The notes below the pieces were generated by a model. That model was not told the DNA's origin and did no database searches. It was given only the letters and a program-made list of their open reading frames with translations. Below, one piece after another: positions 28,001-35,833 of a stretch of 64,000 nucleotides of DNA. The position numbers and the translations under genes are program-made. The first letter of the stretch is position 1. The number at the start of each line of letters is the position of its first letter. The stretch comes from Parabacteroides chinchillae (lineage in GTDB: Bacteria > Bacteroidota > Bacteroidia > Bacteroidales > Tannerellaceae): NCBI RefSeq assembly GCF_900108035.1, contig NZ_FNVS01000001.1, positions 1 through 64,000 of the forward strand. The letters are read 5' to 3'.

Positions 28001-28190
28001 GAGATACAACTATATTCGTAAATTCCTCATTATAAATCGCCCACCTTCTCTTTCATATTAAATTATACATTCTTATTCAACATTACAAAGTTATGTCCGC
28101 TCATTCAGGTATTTGTAGCTAATAAAATGTATCACAGAAGAAATAAGTTTCTAGTTTGACAAGTATCCAAACAGGTTGGCTTGTAAAACG

Positions 28191-28220
28191 AAACTTTATC
28201 CGGTAAAAAAGATAAAGTTT
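28191..28220. promoter_or_regulatory. Inverted repeat overlapping the -33 region of the HTH-like gene
   Basis: AAACTTTATC (28191-28200) and GATAAAGTTT (28211-28220) are perfect inverted 10-mers with centres 20 bp apart. The last three bases form part of a TTTG at 28218-28221. The position fits an autoregulatory operator. Confidence 0.5.
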
Positions 28221-28244
28221 GCGTTTTTCGAAACAAACGGATTG

Positions 28245-28252
28245 TAGTTTTG
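28245..28252 (+). promoter_or_regulatory. -7 promoter box of the HTH-like gene
   Basis: TAGTTTTG matches TAnnTTTG. A TTTG lies at 28218-28221, giving a slightly long 23-bp spacer. The leader to the ATG at 28300 would be about 40 nt. Confidence 0.5.
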
Positions 28253-28299
28253 TTTATTACAAATATAATAGTCAACAAATTAACATAGGAGTCTTACAA

Positions 28300-29262
28300 A
28301 TGACAATCGACGTATTAAACAACGGGTTAATTGAAGCAATGAAAGAAAAAATACCCGATGGAATAAATTTAGCCAACACTTTAATGGATATTCTGTACAT
28401 CGGGAAAGAAGCTGTCTACCGGCGTATGCGTGGAGAAGTACCTTTCACATTCAATGAAGCAATCATTATTTCACGAAAACTGGGTGTATCTTTAGACCAC
28501 ATAGCCAGTAGTAGCGTACAAAACAACGCTATGTTCAATCTGAATATGATACACCATGCAAACCCGATAAAAAGCTATTACACAATTATCGACCATTATG
28601 TAAAAATATTCAAGGCTTTCAGAGATAATCCCGCAGCAGAACTAAGTACGGCATCCAATATCATACCTCAGACTTTTTATCTGAAATATGACAATTTATC
28701 ACGCTTCCGGCTTTTCATGTGGATGTATCAGCACGAAAAAGTAAATTGTATCAAAAAAATTTCGGAATTGAAATTGTCCGATGAGTTGATTAATGTCCAG
28801 AATGATTTTATCTATGAAACACAACGGATTCATACTACAAATTATATATGGGATAACATGATGTTTTTTTCGCTTGTGAACAATATAAAATATTTTGTAA
28901 GCATACACCTCATTTCAGAAGAAGAGCTTTCATGCCTGAAACAAGAATTATTGGATTTACTGGATAAACTGGAAGAAGTTGCAACTAAAGGTAAATTCAA
29001 TACGGGAAAAGATGTACATATATATATATCCAACATAAGTTTTGAAGCAACTTACAGCTATTTCGAAGCTAATAACATCCAATTGAGCCTCATTCGTGTA
29101 TATGCAATCAACTCTATTACCTCAATGGACAAAGATTTCTGCGATTTACAGAAAGAGTGGCTGCAATCTTTAAAAAAGTTTTCCACTTTGATTTCGGAAA
29201 GCGGAGAAATGCAACGTATCCTTTTTTTCAAAGAACAGAGAAAAATCGCCAATTCTTTATAA
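28300..29262 (+). CDS. Uncharacterised protein with XRE-like HTH segment, probable regulator
   Basis: A 320-residue soluble protein, start chosen at ATG 28300 (MTIDVLNNGLIEAM). Residues about 20-70 read as a helix-turn-helix: NLANTLMDILYIGKEAVYRR, then GEVPFTFNEAIIISRKLGVS. This pattern resembles an XRE/Cro domain in which AVYRRMRGEVPF is the recognition helix region. The remaining 250 residues are helical, rich in Tyr, Phe and Ile, with no motif I recognise. It is divergent from the metal efflux operon and preceded by a 10-bp inverted repeat, so it may regulate itself or the efflux genes. I do not recognise the family with certainty. Confidence 0.6.
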   Translation: MTIDVLNNGLIEAMKEKIPDGINLANTLMDILYIGKEAVYRRMRGEVPFTFNEAIIISRKLGVSLDHIASSSVQNNAMFNLNMIHHANPIKSYYTIIDHYVKIFKAFRDNPAAELSTASNIIPQTFYLKYDNLSRFRLFMWMYQHEKVNCIKKISELKLSDELINVQNDFIYETQRIHTTNYIWDNMMFFSLVNNIKYFVSIHLISEEELSCLKQELLDLLDKLEEVATKGKFNTGKDVHIYISNISFEATYSYFEANNIQLSLIRVYAINSITSMDKDFCDLQKEWLQSLKKFSTLISESGEMQRILFFKEQRKIANSL

Positions 29263-29283
29263 AAACGAACAGCTATTTAAATC

Positions 29284-29340
29284 ATCCCGATCTTTTTTGC
29301 GAATGATCGGGATGATTTTATAAAATGATCGGGGCGATTT
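29284..29340. repeat. 22-bp-period quasi-palindrome array, family A, copy 2 (3 units)
   Basis: Units ATCCCGATCTTTT (29284), ATCGGGATGATTT (29306) and ATCGGGGCGATTT (29328) start exactly 22 bp apart. AAATCATCCCGATC (29279-29292) and GATCGGGATGATTT (29305-29318) also form a perfect 14-bp inverted repeat that could terminate both converging genes. Confidence 0.8.
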
Positions 29341-29365
29341 ATAATAAACAAAAGTGAAGCTTTAA

Positions 29366-31594
29366 TCAAAGCAATCCCAGTGACTTTCTGAATAAAGAAA
29401 TAGCTTCTTCTACAGGCAAGTCAATATCCAGGAATAAACGTCCGGCAGCAGGTATAACAACCTTACCATCTTTTTCACGTATCGGGATTCGTTTACCTAC
29501 AACATCCGACAAGCGGATTTTACGTTTGTCTATATCCAACACCACTTCTCCACTTCCCGACATATGCCAATACACAATACATGTTTTACCATGTTTCTCA
29601 AAAACAAATGCCCGGATAGGAAGCTCCGCATCTGTAGTTATTTGTTTATAAGGATATAAGTCATACCGCCCGCCCTTATCTTTTAATAAGATATATTCCT
29701 GATCAAGATTTTTCAGCATTTCTTTCTGCGCTTCGGTAAAAACTCCCTTCAACTTGGCCTCCTCCCACCAGCGAATAACTTGGAGGTTATCATCCGTACG
29801 AGGATGTTTCCGCAGATCATTCAGGTTACCTACCAACGAAATAGGACTATTCCATGCAACCGCATGGCTACATATATATTCATACATATCAGGCTGCATG
29901 CCGATTGTTTTCTCCGAAGGAGCAAGATAATTTACCCAACCAAAATTGACCGATGTAAAATCTTTTGCTATCTGACGTGCCGCACGCGTTGTATATTTCT
30001 TCATTGCAGGACGAATACGTTCCGGCGGAAAAATATCGAAAGCATTTCCACGGCTCAAAATATGCCATCCGTAATGCGACTTCAAAGCGCCTTCGGCATA
30101 TAATGGTTTTGGACTTAATTCATTATAAACAGCCAATTGGGAGCGGGATACATTATACCAATAAGGCATAGGAACATCTTCGGCGCCATCAAAATAGACA
30201 AAGCGGAAACCGGCACCTTCATATATCTGCCCTAACCTTTCAGCTATTTCTTTTTGTAAGCCGGTGTTCTGATCTACACGGACAAATAAAGGCCAGTCGT
30301 CTACATCCAACAGCCCGAATCTTTCGCCTTTATCATAAACACGGGGAACAGAGCCGCCTACACCGCGCGTACAACCGGTTAACTGATATGGAGGAGTGGT
30401 AGTAAAGCCTGTATACAATATCAACTCCTTTCCTATCTGAAGCAATGTACGGTTCTTTTCCATTTGTATTCCTTCCGGATTTTCCTCTATATAAAGAACT
30501 GTAGAAGTAGAATCGACCGGACGCGCCAAAGTAAAATTACGCACATGGTTAAAGCGCGTATCCGGATTATCCCCCATTAAATAAGGATCATCCCGTCCAA
30601 CCTTTGAGTAATGCAAATGCAAACCCGGGATCATTCCGGCTTTATATATCTTGTCTGTTATTTCTTTCAGGTCTTTCATTCCGTTCGGATATTCCTTGCG
30701 CCAGGGATAGTGGCCGCAAGATTTCGCAAAGTCTACATAATAAATAACAATGGTTTTAAAACCGCCTTTTTTCGCGAAAGAGATATGTTCATCTATATTT
30801 TCAGTCGTCACATTTCGCAATTCATAATAAGAATAAGGATATTCCTGGCGAAGCCGGCTTTCAACACCCAACGGCATATTGTAATCGCGCTCCAACCGGT
30901 CAATACATGGCAACAACCGGTCTTTTGACGTGGTTATCAATGCAGCACCGGCTCCAAACAATTTCACCTGATAGTCAAGGCCTGCATATAAGTTAATTGC
31001 ATTTTTTTGCTGAAAAGCATCAATACGGGTACACGGAGAAGTTGCAAGAAGGTTCACTGCCACACCTCCATCCCATACAACATTTAGCCATTCACCGAAA
31101 TTTTCACGTTTACGGACAGGCAATTGCATAAGAGTAAATTCATCGATCTCTGTTTTGCGTTTTACTCCAAAATCTTCAATACGGTAATCAATCTTGTCGA
31201 GAGTAAAATGGATATAGTCATCCGTAATATGCATCGGTATATAAGCAATATCATATGTATCTTCAAATTCAACCCGCAAGGTATCCCCAATCCGTTCTAC
31301 TTTGTTTGAAGGAAAAGTGCGGGGCTTGGCCGGAAACATAAGAAAGTTCTCATTATCATAAGGCCTATATTGAGTTATAGCACAAACCGGGAGTTCCGAC
31401 TGAGTATCCAGACATTCCTGGCCGCTGGATTTATGTATCAAACTACGTGCCTTGCCATCCGAACTGATGACCAGACGCATCTGACTGTTTTCAATAACAA
31501 TATCCGAAGACTTACCGGTTATCGCATTTGTGGTAACCGAATAAAAAAGAAGGCATAAAATAGCCGGAAAAAGATTCATTAGTCGACTCTTCAT
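29366..31594 (-). CDS. Secreted glycoside-hydrolase-like protein, family not recognised
   Basis: A 742-residue exported protein, start chosen at ATG 31594, giving a signal peptide (MKSRLMNLFPAILCLLFYSV to TTNA). An N-terminal beta-sandwich-like part (about 30-260) is followed by a TIM-barrel-like part (about 270-600) with strand-end motifs GGFKTIVIYYVDFAKSCGHY, AGMIPGLHLHYSKVG and GFRFVYFDGAED. A C-terminal beta domain ends the protein. The DGAE segment and buried aromatic residues suggest sugar binding. No SusCD pair or other carbohydrate gene is next to it. It could be a hydrolase acting on a host or plant glycan, but neither family nor substrate is clear. Confidence 0.65.
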   Translation of the reverse strand: MKSRLMNLFPAILCLLFYSVTTNAITGKSSDIVIENSQMRLVISSDGKARSLIHKSSGQECLDTQSELPVCAITQYRPYDNENFLMFPAKPRTFPSNKVERIGDTLRVEFEDTYDIAYIPMHITDDYIHFTLDKIDYRIEDFGVKRKTEIDEFTLMQLPVRKRENFGEWLNVVWDGGVAVNLLATSPCTRIDAFQQKNAINLYAGLDYQVKLFGAGAALITTSKDRLLPCIDRLERDYNMPLGVESRLRQEYPYSYYELRNVTTENIDEHISFAKKGGFKTIVIYYVDFAKSCGHYPWRKEYPNGMKDLKEITDKIYKAGMIPGLHLHYSKVGRDDPYLMGDNPDTRFNHVRNFTLARPVDSTSTVLYIEENPEGIQMEKNRTLLQIGKELILYTGFTTTPPYQLTGCTRGVGGSVPRVYDKGERFGLLDVDDWPLFVRVDQNTGLQKEIAERLGQIYEGAGFRFVYFDGAEDVPMPYWYNVSRSQLAVYNELSPKPLYAEGALKSHYGWHILSRGNAFDIFPPERIRPAMKKYTTRAARQIAKDFTSVNFGWVNYLAPSEKTIGMQPDMYEYICSHAVAWNSPISLVGNLNDLRKHPRTDDNLQVIRWWEEAKLKGVFTEAQKEMLKNLDQEYILLKDKGGRYDLYPYKQITTDAELPIRAFVFEKHGKTCIVYWHMSGSGEVVLDIDKRKIRLSDVVGKRIPIREKDGKVVIPAAGRLFLDIDLPVEEAISLFRKSLGLL

Positions 31595-31666
31595 AATAGT
31601 GGTTTTAAACATATTCCTAATCTGGACGCCGGTTTTTTAACCGGACGAGACAAATATAAATATAAA

Positions 31667-31709
31667 ATTGGCTTTAGCCAAACATTATATAAATGCAGCT
31701 AAAGCCAAT
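31667..31709 (-). terminator. Terminator downstream of thi4
   Basis: ATTGGCTTTAGC (31667-31678) pairs with GCTAAAGCCAAT (31698-31709). On the minus strand the 12-bp stem is followed by TTTTATATTT, as expected for an intrinsic terminator. Confidence 0.75.
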
Positions 31710-31735
31710 ATATCATTAAATAAAATTACCTCCGG

Positions 31736-32506
31736 TTATTTACCCAGCTTGTCGCAAATCAGTTCGGCGGCTTTTTTACCACTCATCAACATACCCCCGA
31801 AAATAGGCCCCATACGGAAACTGCCACTTACACCATTAGCAGCCATACCTGAGACAAACAATCCGGGATAAATCTCTTTCGTGTTTTCTACAGTAGTAGA
31901 CTCGCCTAATTCCACATTCAAAGAACGTTCTCCTATCACGCCTCCGGTAGGTGTATTCAATTTAATATCATTCTTACGGGCAACTGTGCGGGCAACTTCA
32001 CAATCGTGTCCCGTACCTTCCAAAACAGCTTTTGCCATAATAGTCAATGGATCGACATGCATTCCTTCACGGATAACCGGAGCCCAGTTTACCACCACGC
32101 CTGCTACGGCATCGTTATGGAATACGACGTCTTCTACCGAATAACAATTAAAAATTGTGGCCCCTGCTTTAGTAGCCTGATAAATCAGTGCAGAAGTGGT
32201 ATGAACAGAATCCATAATATAAGTACCATTACCCGCAGCATGATAAGACACGCCCAATTCTTTAACAATAGGCATAGCTTCTTCCTGTACTACAATATCG
32301 TTAAACATCATAGCACCACCCCACATACCTCCTCCGGGAGCTAATTTACGGTCAAAAAGCGCTACCTTCTTTCCGGCTTTTGCCAAATAATAAGCAGCAA
32401 CAATACCGGATGGGCCTCCACCTACGATAGCTACGTCTACTGATAAATTACTCTTTAACTTTGCAAAATAGGAATCAATAATTCCTGTTGAAACAATCTG
32501 TTCCAT
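31736..32506 (-). CDS. thi4: Thiazole synthase, Thi4 family (sulfide-dependent type)
   Basis: A 256-residue FAD/NAD-dependent enzyme making the ADP-thiazole precursor of thiamine. The dinucleotide motif VAIVGGGPSGIVAAYYLAK (about 26-44) and RKLAPGGGMWGGAMMF are typical. At the position of the sulfur-donor cysteine of yeast Thi4 this protein has His (REGMHVDPLTI, about His150), as in archaeal enzymes that use free sulfide catalytically. The start is ATG 32506. A TPP riboswitch lies 70-150 bp upstream and should switch the gene off when thiamine is plentiful. It is a single-gene unit with its own terminator. Confidence 0.92.
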   Translation of the reverse strand: MEQIVSTGIIDSYFAKLKSNLSVDVAIVGGGPSGIVAAYYLAKAGKKVALFDRKLAPGGGMWGGAMMFNDIVVQEEAMPIVKELGVSYHAAGNGTYIMDSVHTTSALIYQATKAGATIFNCYSVEDVVFHNDAVAGVVVNWAPVIREGMHVDPLTIMAKAVLEGTGHDCEVARTVARKNDIKLNTPTGGVIGERSLNVELGESTTVENTKEIYPGLFVSGMAANGVSGSFRMGPIFGGMLMSGKKAAELICDKLGK

Positions 32507-32577
32507 TACCAATTATAATTTAGAGTTAAAAACATCAGAAAGCACATAGAGGTAAACGCTTTCTTTTATTCAATCAT

Positions 32578-32660
32578 TCTACCTTCTTCCCTTCGGCGGC
32601 ATTACCCGGATCAGGTTCAATGGGTATAATCTCAGCCTGTATATTAAGGCACCCCTATGA
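32578..32660 (-). promoter_or_regulatory. TPP riboswitch (THI element)
   Basis: The minus strand reads GGGGTGCC, then GGCTGAGATTATACCCATT, GAACCTGATCCGGGTAATGC and CGAAGGGAAGAAGG. These are the conserved P2/P3 CUGAGA and P4/P5 ACCTGATC..GGTAATGC cores of the thiamine pyrophosphate riboswitch. It precedes thi4 and should repress it when thiamine pyrophosphate binds. Confidence 0.96.
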
Positions 32661-32670
32661 TAAGTCGTTG

Positions 32671-32678
32671 CAAATATA
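32671..32678 (-). promoter_or_regulatory. -7 promoter box of the TPP riboswitch-thi4 transcript
   Basis: TATATTTG on the minus strand fits TAnnTTTG and predicts a start near 32664, immediately before the riboswitch. Confidence 0.6.
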
Positions 32679-32753
32679 GTACATTTTTCCACTCTTCTGA
32701 CAGGATTTGGTTACTAATTACAGCGAAAAGGAAACACTTTTCAAAGTTTTTGC

Positions 32754-32761
32754 TAACTTTG
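32754..32761 (+). promoter_or_regulatory. -7 promoter box of the kor operon
   Basis: TAACTTTG fits TAnnTTTG and lies 39 bp before the first ATG of the operon. The thi4 promoter is on the opposite strand 76 bp away, so the two units are divergent. Confidence 0.5.
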
Positions 32762-32800
32762 GCGACTTGAATGAAACAATAGATTTTAAACAGAATAATT

Positions 32801-33034
32801 ATGGCGAAGATAAAAGGAGCTGTTGTTGTAAACACGGAACGCTGCAAAGGCTGCAACCTTTGCGTTGTAGCCTGCCCATCAGATGTACTGGAACTACATC
32901 CCAGGGAAGTTAACAACAAGGGGTACCATTATGTGTACATGAAAAATCCGGATGCATGCATAGGATGTGCTAGTTGTGGTTGGGTTTGTCCGGACGGTTG
33001 TTTAACCATCTACAAAAAGAAAATCGATAATTGA
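32801..33034 (+). CDS. korD: 2-oxoacid:ferredoxin oxidoreductase, delta (ferredoxin) subunit
   Basis: A 77-residue ferredoxin-like polypeptide with two 4Fe-4S motifs, CKGCNLCVVACP (about 13-24) and CIGCASCGWVCP (about 53-64). It passes electrons from the catalytic subunits to soluble ferredoxin. It is the first gene of a delta-alpha-(small protein)-beta-gamma operon. The alpha-subunit gene starts 17 bp later. Confidence 0.92.
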   Translation: MAKIKGAVVVNTERCKGCNLCVVACPSDVLELHPREVNNKGYHYVYMKNPDACIGCASCGWVCPDGCLTIYKKKIDN

Positions 33035-33051
33035 AAGTTGAAAATAAAGAT

Positions 33052-34137
33052 ATGGCAGAAGATATAAAATTAATGAAGGGTAATGAAGCTATCGCGCACG
33101 CTGCAATCCGCTATGGTGTAGATGGATATTTCGGTTACCCGATCACTCCTCAGTCCGAGATTTTGGAAACCCTTATGGCTGAAATGCCGTGGGAAACTAC
33201 AGGAATGGTAGTTTTGCAAGCAGAAAGTGAAGTGGCTGCTATCAATATGGTGTATGGTGGAGCCGGAACAGGAAAAAAGGTAATGACCTCGTCTTCCAGT
33301 CCGGGGATAAGTCTGAAGCAAGAAGGTATATCTTATATAGCAGGAGCAGAACTTCCCTGTCTGATTGTAAACGTAATGCGTGGAGGTCCGGGACTGGGAA
33401 CAATCCAGCCCAGTCAGGCCGACTATTTCCAAACTGTAAAAGGCGGCGGACACGGCGACTACCGGTTAATAACTCTAGCTCCTTCTTCCGTACAGGAAAT
33501 GGCAGACTTTGTTGGTTTAGGCTTTGATCTTGCGTTCAAATATTCTAATCCTGCTATCATCTTAGCAGACGGTATCATTGGCCAGATGATGGAAAAAGTG
33601 GTTATGCCTCCATTCCATAAACGCAGAACCGAAGAAGAAATTATTGCAGAATGTCCTTGGGCTGTACAGGGAAAAACGGCCAATCGCAAGTCTAATGTTA
33701 TCACTTCCCTTGAGCTGGATCCGGCAAAAATGGAAGAGAATAATATCCGCTTTCAGGCTAAATATAAAAAAATCGAAGAAAACGAAGTTCGTTATGAAGA
33801 GTTCTTTTGTGACGACGCAGAGTATTTGCTGATCGCTTTCGGTTCTTCAGCACGTATTTGCCAGAAAGTAGTAGAGAATGCCCGTGCAGAAGGCATTAAA
33901 CTGGGTTTATTACGTCCTATCACTTTGTGGCCGTTCCCTGCAAAAATAATTGCAAAATATGCCGGTCAGGTAAAAGGCATGCTTTCTGTTGAGTTAAATG
34001 CCGGACAAATGGTAGAAGATGTTCGCCTGGCTGTAAACGGTAAAGTAAAAGTCGAGCATTTCGGACGTTTAGGAGGTATCGTATTTACTCCGGATGAAGT
34101 ATTGGATGCATTAAAGACGTTGATAATTGAGAATTAA
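33052..34137 (+). CDS. korA: 2-oxoacid:ferredoxin oxidoreductase, alpha subunit
   Basis: A 361-residue alpha subunit, start at ATG 33052 (MAEDIKLMKGNEAIAHAAIR). The pyrimidine-binding domain contains GYPITPQSEILETL and the motif SSSSPGISLKQEGISYIAGA, and the C-terminal domain carries LRPITLWPFP. With the beta subunit it binds thiamine diphosphate and oxidatively decarboxylates a 2-oxoacid, or carboxylates acyl-CoA in reverse. Whether the substrate is 2-oxoglutarate or a branched-chain oxoacid is not certain. Confidence 0.92.
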   Translation: MAEDIKLMKGNEAIAHAAIRYGVDGYFGYPITPQSEILETLMAEMPWETTGMVVLQAESEVAAINMVYGGAGTGKKVMTSSSSPGISLKQEGISYIAGAELPCLIVNVMRGGPGLGTIQPSQADYFQTVKGGGHGDYRLITLAPSSVQEMADFVGLGFDLAFKYSNPAIILADGIIGQMMEKVVMPPFHKRRTEEEIIAECPWAVQGKTANRKSNVITSLELDPAKMEENNIRFQAKYKKIEENEVRYEEFFCDDAEYLLIAFGSSARICQKVVENARAEGIKLGLLRPITLWPFPAKIIAKYAGQVKGMLSVELNAGQMVEDVRLAVNGKVKVEHFGRLGGIVFTPDEVLDALKTLIIEN

Positions 34138-34150
34138 AAATTATCAATTT

Positions 34151-34321
34151 ATGAAACGTGGAAGTAAAATAGACGAAATACTGACATTGCTTTTTATGCT
34201 ATTGGCTATTGCTGCCGTAATATGTTATTTTGCAGTTAACGACCGCAGTGTATTCTTGTATTGTGGCGGAGCTGCTATTGTACTGAGATTAGCACAATAC
34301 GTAGTAAGGTTTATTAATTAA
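34151..34321 (+). CDS. Small membrane protein inside the kor operon
   Basis: A 56-residue protein with two predicted membrane helices (about 9-28 and 34-53), starting MKRGSKIDEILTLLFMLLAI. It sits between the alpha and beta genes, 13 bp after korA. Enzymes of this class are usually soluble, so a two-helix partner might tether the complex to the membrane or to an electron acceptor. That is inference. Confidence 0.7.
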   Translation: MKRGSKIDEILTLLFMLLAIAAVICYFAVNDRSVFLYCGGAAIVLRLAQYVVRFIN

Positions 34322-34381
34322 TAATATGCTGGTCTTTAGAGCAAATCCATTGGCATATTAACAAATTGAAAAATTATTCAT

Positions 34382-35146
34382 ATGGAACTCAACGAAATAA
34401 TTAAACCGGAAAATCTGGTATATGAAAAACCCAGATTAATGAATGAAAATTCCATGCACTACTGCCCCGGTTGCAGCCACGGTGTTATACATAAGCTTAT
34501 TGCCGAAGTAATTGCCGACATGGATATGGAAGAAAAAACAATAGGTGTCTCCCCCGTAGGATGTGCCGTATTTGCTTATAATTATCTCGATATAGATTGG
34601 CTTGAAGCTGCTCATGGACGTGCACCGGCAATTGCCACTGCCGTAAAAAGGCTAAATCCCGAAAAAATGGTATTTACTTATCAGGGAGACGGTGACCTGG
34701 CTGCTATTGGTACAGCAGAAACTATCCATGCAGCCAATCGCGGAGAAAATATCGTGATCGTTTTCGTAAACAATGCTATTTACGGTATGACCGGAGGACA
34801 AATGGCTCCCACCACGTTGGAAGGCATGCCTACATCGACCTGTCCGTACGGACGTAATATTGCCTTAAACGGCTATCCTCTTAAAATAAGTAATTTACTT
34901 GCAGAATTGGAAGGAACTTGCCTGGTAACCCGTCAGAGCGTACAAACTCCGGCAGCTGTAAAGAAAGCAAAGAAAATGTTGCGTAAAGCATTTGAAAATT
35001 CAATGTCCGGCAAAGGAACCTCGGTTGTTGAATTTGTTTCTACCTGTTCGTCCGGATGGAAAATGACACCGGAAAAAGCAAACAAATGGATGGAAGAGAA
35101 CATGTTCCCCTTCTATCCGTTAGGTGACTTAAAAAATGTTGAATAA
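34382..35146 (+). CDS. korB: 2-oxoacid:ferredoxin oxidoreductase, beta subunit
   Basis: A 254-residue thiamine-diphosphate-binding subunit. The Fe-S and TPP motifs YCPGCSHGVIHKLIAEVI (about 23-40), GVSPVGCAVF and the TPP signature GDGDLAAIGTAETIHAANR with NNAIYGMTGGQ are all present. It provides the catalytic pyrophosphate site that pairs with the alpha subunit. It overlaps or abuts the gamma gene, depending on which start is used downstream. Confidence 0.93.
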   Translation: MELNEIIKPENLVYEKPRLMNENSMHYCPGCSHGVIHKLIAEVIADMDMEEKTIGVSPVGCAVFAYNYLDIDWLEAAHGRAPAIATAVKRLNPEKMVFTYQGDGDLAAIGTAETIHAANRGENIVIVFVNNAIYGMTGGQMAPTTLEGMPTSTCPYGRNIALNGYPLKISNLLAELEGTCLVTRQSVQTPAAVKKAKKMLRKAFENSMSGKGTSVVEFVSTCSSGWKMTPEKANKWMEENMFPFYPLGDLKNVE

Positions 35147-35153
35147 TAGTAAG

Positions 35154-35696
35154 ATGAAACAAGAAATAATTATAGCAGGTTTCGGAGGCCAAGGAGTTTT
35201 ATCAATGGGTAAAATATTGGCTTACTCCGGGTTGATGGAAGGAAAAGAGGTAAGTTGGATGCCCTCTTACGGTCCCGAACAACGTGGCGGTACGGCCAAC
35301 GTGACAGTAATTTTAAGTGATGACCGTATAAGTTCTCCTGTTCTGAACGAATATGATATTGCTATCATATTGAATCAACCATCAATGGATAAATTTGAAA
35401 GTAAAGTAAAGCCGGGCGGTATTCTTATTTATGACGGTTATGGGATCCATACTTCCGTAAAACGTACGGACATCTCTGTCTATCGCGTAGATGCTATGGA
35501 TGTTGCCACGGAAATGAAGAATGAAAAAGCATTTAATATGCTTATCCTTGGAGGTCTGCTTAAAATCGTTCCAATGGTAAAATTAGAAAATGTACTGCTT
35601 GGGTTAAAGAAATCTTTGCCCGAACGGCATCATAAGCTAATACCGATGAACGAAACAGCCATAAAAAAAGGAATGGAAATTATCAAGAAAATATAA
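35154..35696 (+). CDS. korC: 2-oxoacid:ferredoxin oxidoreductase, gamma subunit
   Basis: A 180-residue gamma subunit with the family opening IIAGFGGQGVLSMGKILAYS and the pattern SYGPEQRGGTANVTVILSD. It completes the four-subunit enzyme. I use ATG 35154 (MKQEIIIAGF); an in-frame ATG at 35136 would add six residues and overlap korB by 11 bp. It is the last gene of the operon. Confidence 0.92.
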   Translation: MKQEIIIAGFGGQGVLSMGKILAYSGLMEGKEVSWMPSYGPEQRGGTANVTVILSDDRISSPVLNEYDIAIILNQPSMDKFESKVKPGGILIYDGYGIHTSVKRTDISVYRVDAMDVATEMKNEKAFNMLILGGLLKIVPMVKLENVLLGLKKSLPERHHKLIPMNETAIKKGMEIIKKI

Positions 35697-35718
35697 TTTG
35701 CAAACTCTGCAAAAACAA

Positions 35719-35797
35719 GGATACCTCTTTTGGCATCGAAAGTCCCGTCTTTTAAGTGTAAAAGTCTTGTCTTAACATTTAAAAAGTCCCGTCTTTT
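35719..35797. repeat. 22-bp-period array, family B, copy 1 (4 units)
   Basis: Four 13-mers start at 35719, 35741, 35763 and 35785, each exactly 22 bp apart: GGATACCTCTTTT, AGTCCCGTCTTTT, AGTCTTGTCTTAA and AGTCCCGTCTTTT. The outer arms ATACCTCTTTTG (35721-35732) and CAAAAGAGGTAT (35803-35814) are also a perfect 12-bp inverted repeat. The last unit supplies the -33 TTTG of the porin promoter. Confidence 0.75.
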
Positions 35798-35827
35798 GAA
35801 TTCAAAAGAGGTATATTATTATCTTTG
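35795..35827 (+). promoter_or_regulatory. Promoter of the porin gene, near-leaderless
   Basis: The -33 TTTG is at 35795-35798 and the -7 TATCTTTG at 35820-35827, with a 21-bp spacer. The expected start falls at the ATG (35834), so the mRNA has little or no leader. Confidence 0.75.
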
Positions 35828-35833
35828 CAGCCC

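Larger units (their letters stand above)
27965..28299. other. Divergent intergenic region between the metal efflux operon and the HTH-like gene
   Basis: This 335-bp stretch is AT-rich and holds no gene. It contains the minus-strand -7 box at 27970-27977, a 10-bp inverted repeat at 28191-28220 and the plus-strand -7 box TAGTTTTG at 28245-28252. Nothing else is recognisable between about 28000 and 28190. Confidence 0.6.

Noticed and set aside
35721-35814. 12-bp terminal inverted repeats as the ends of a transposable element
   Set aside because: The 94-bp interval has no transposase, no visible target duplication and is explained by the repeat array; a MITE cannot be excluded but is not supported.
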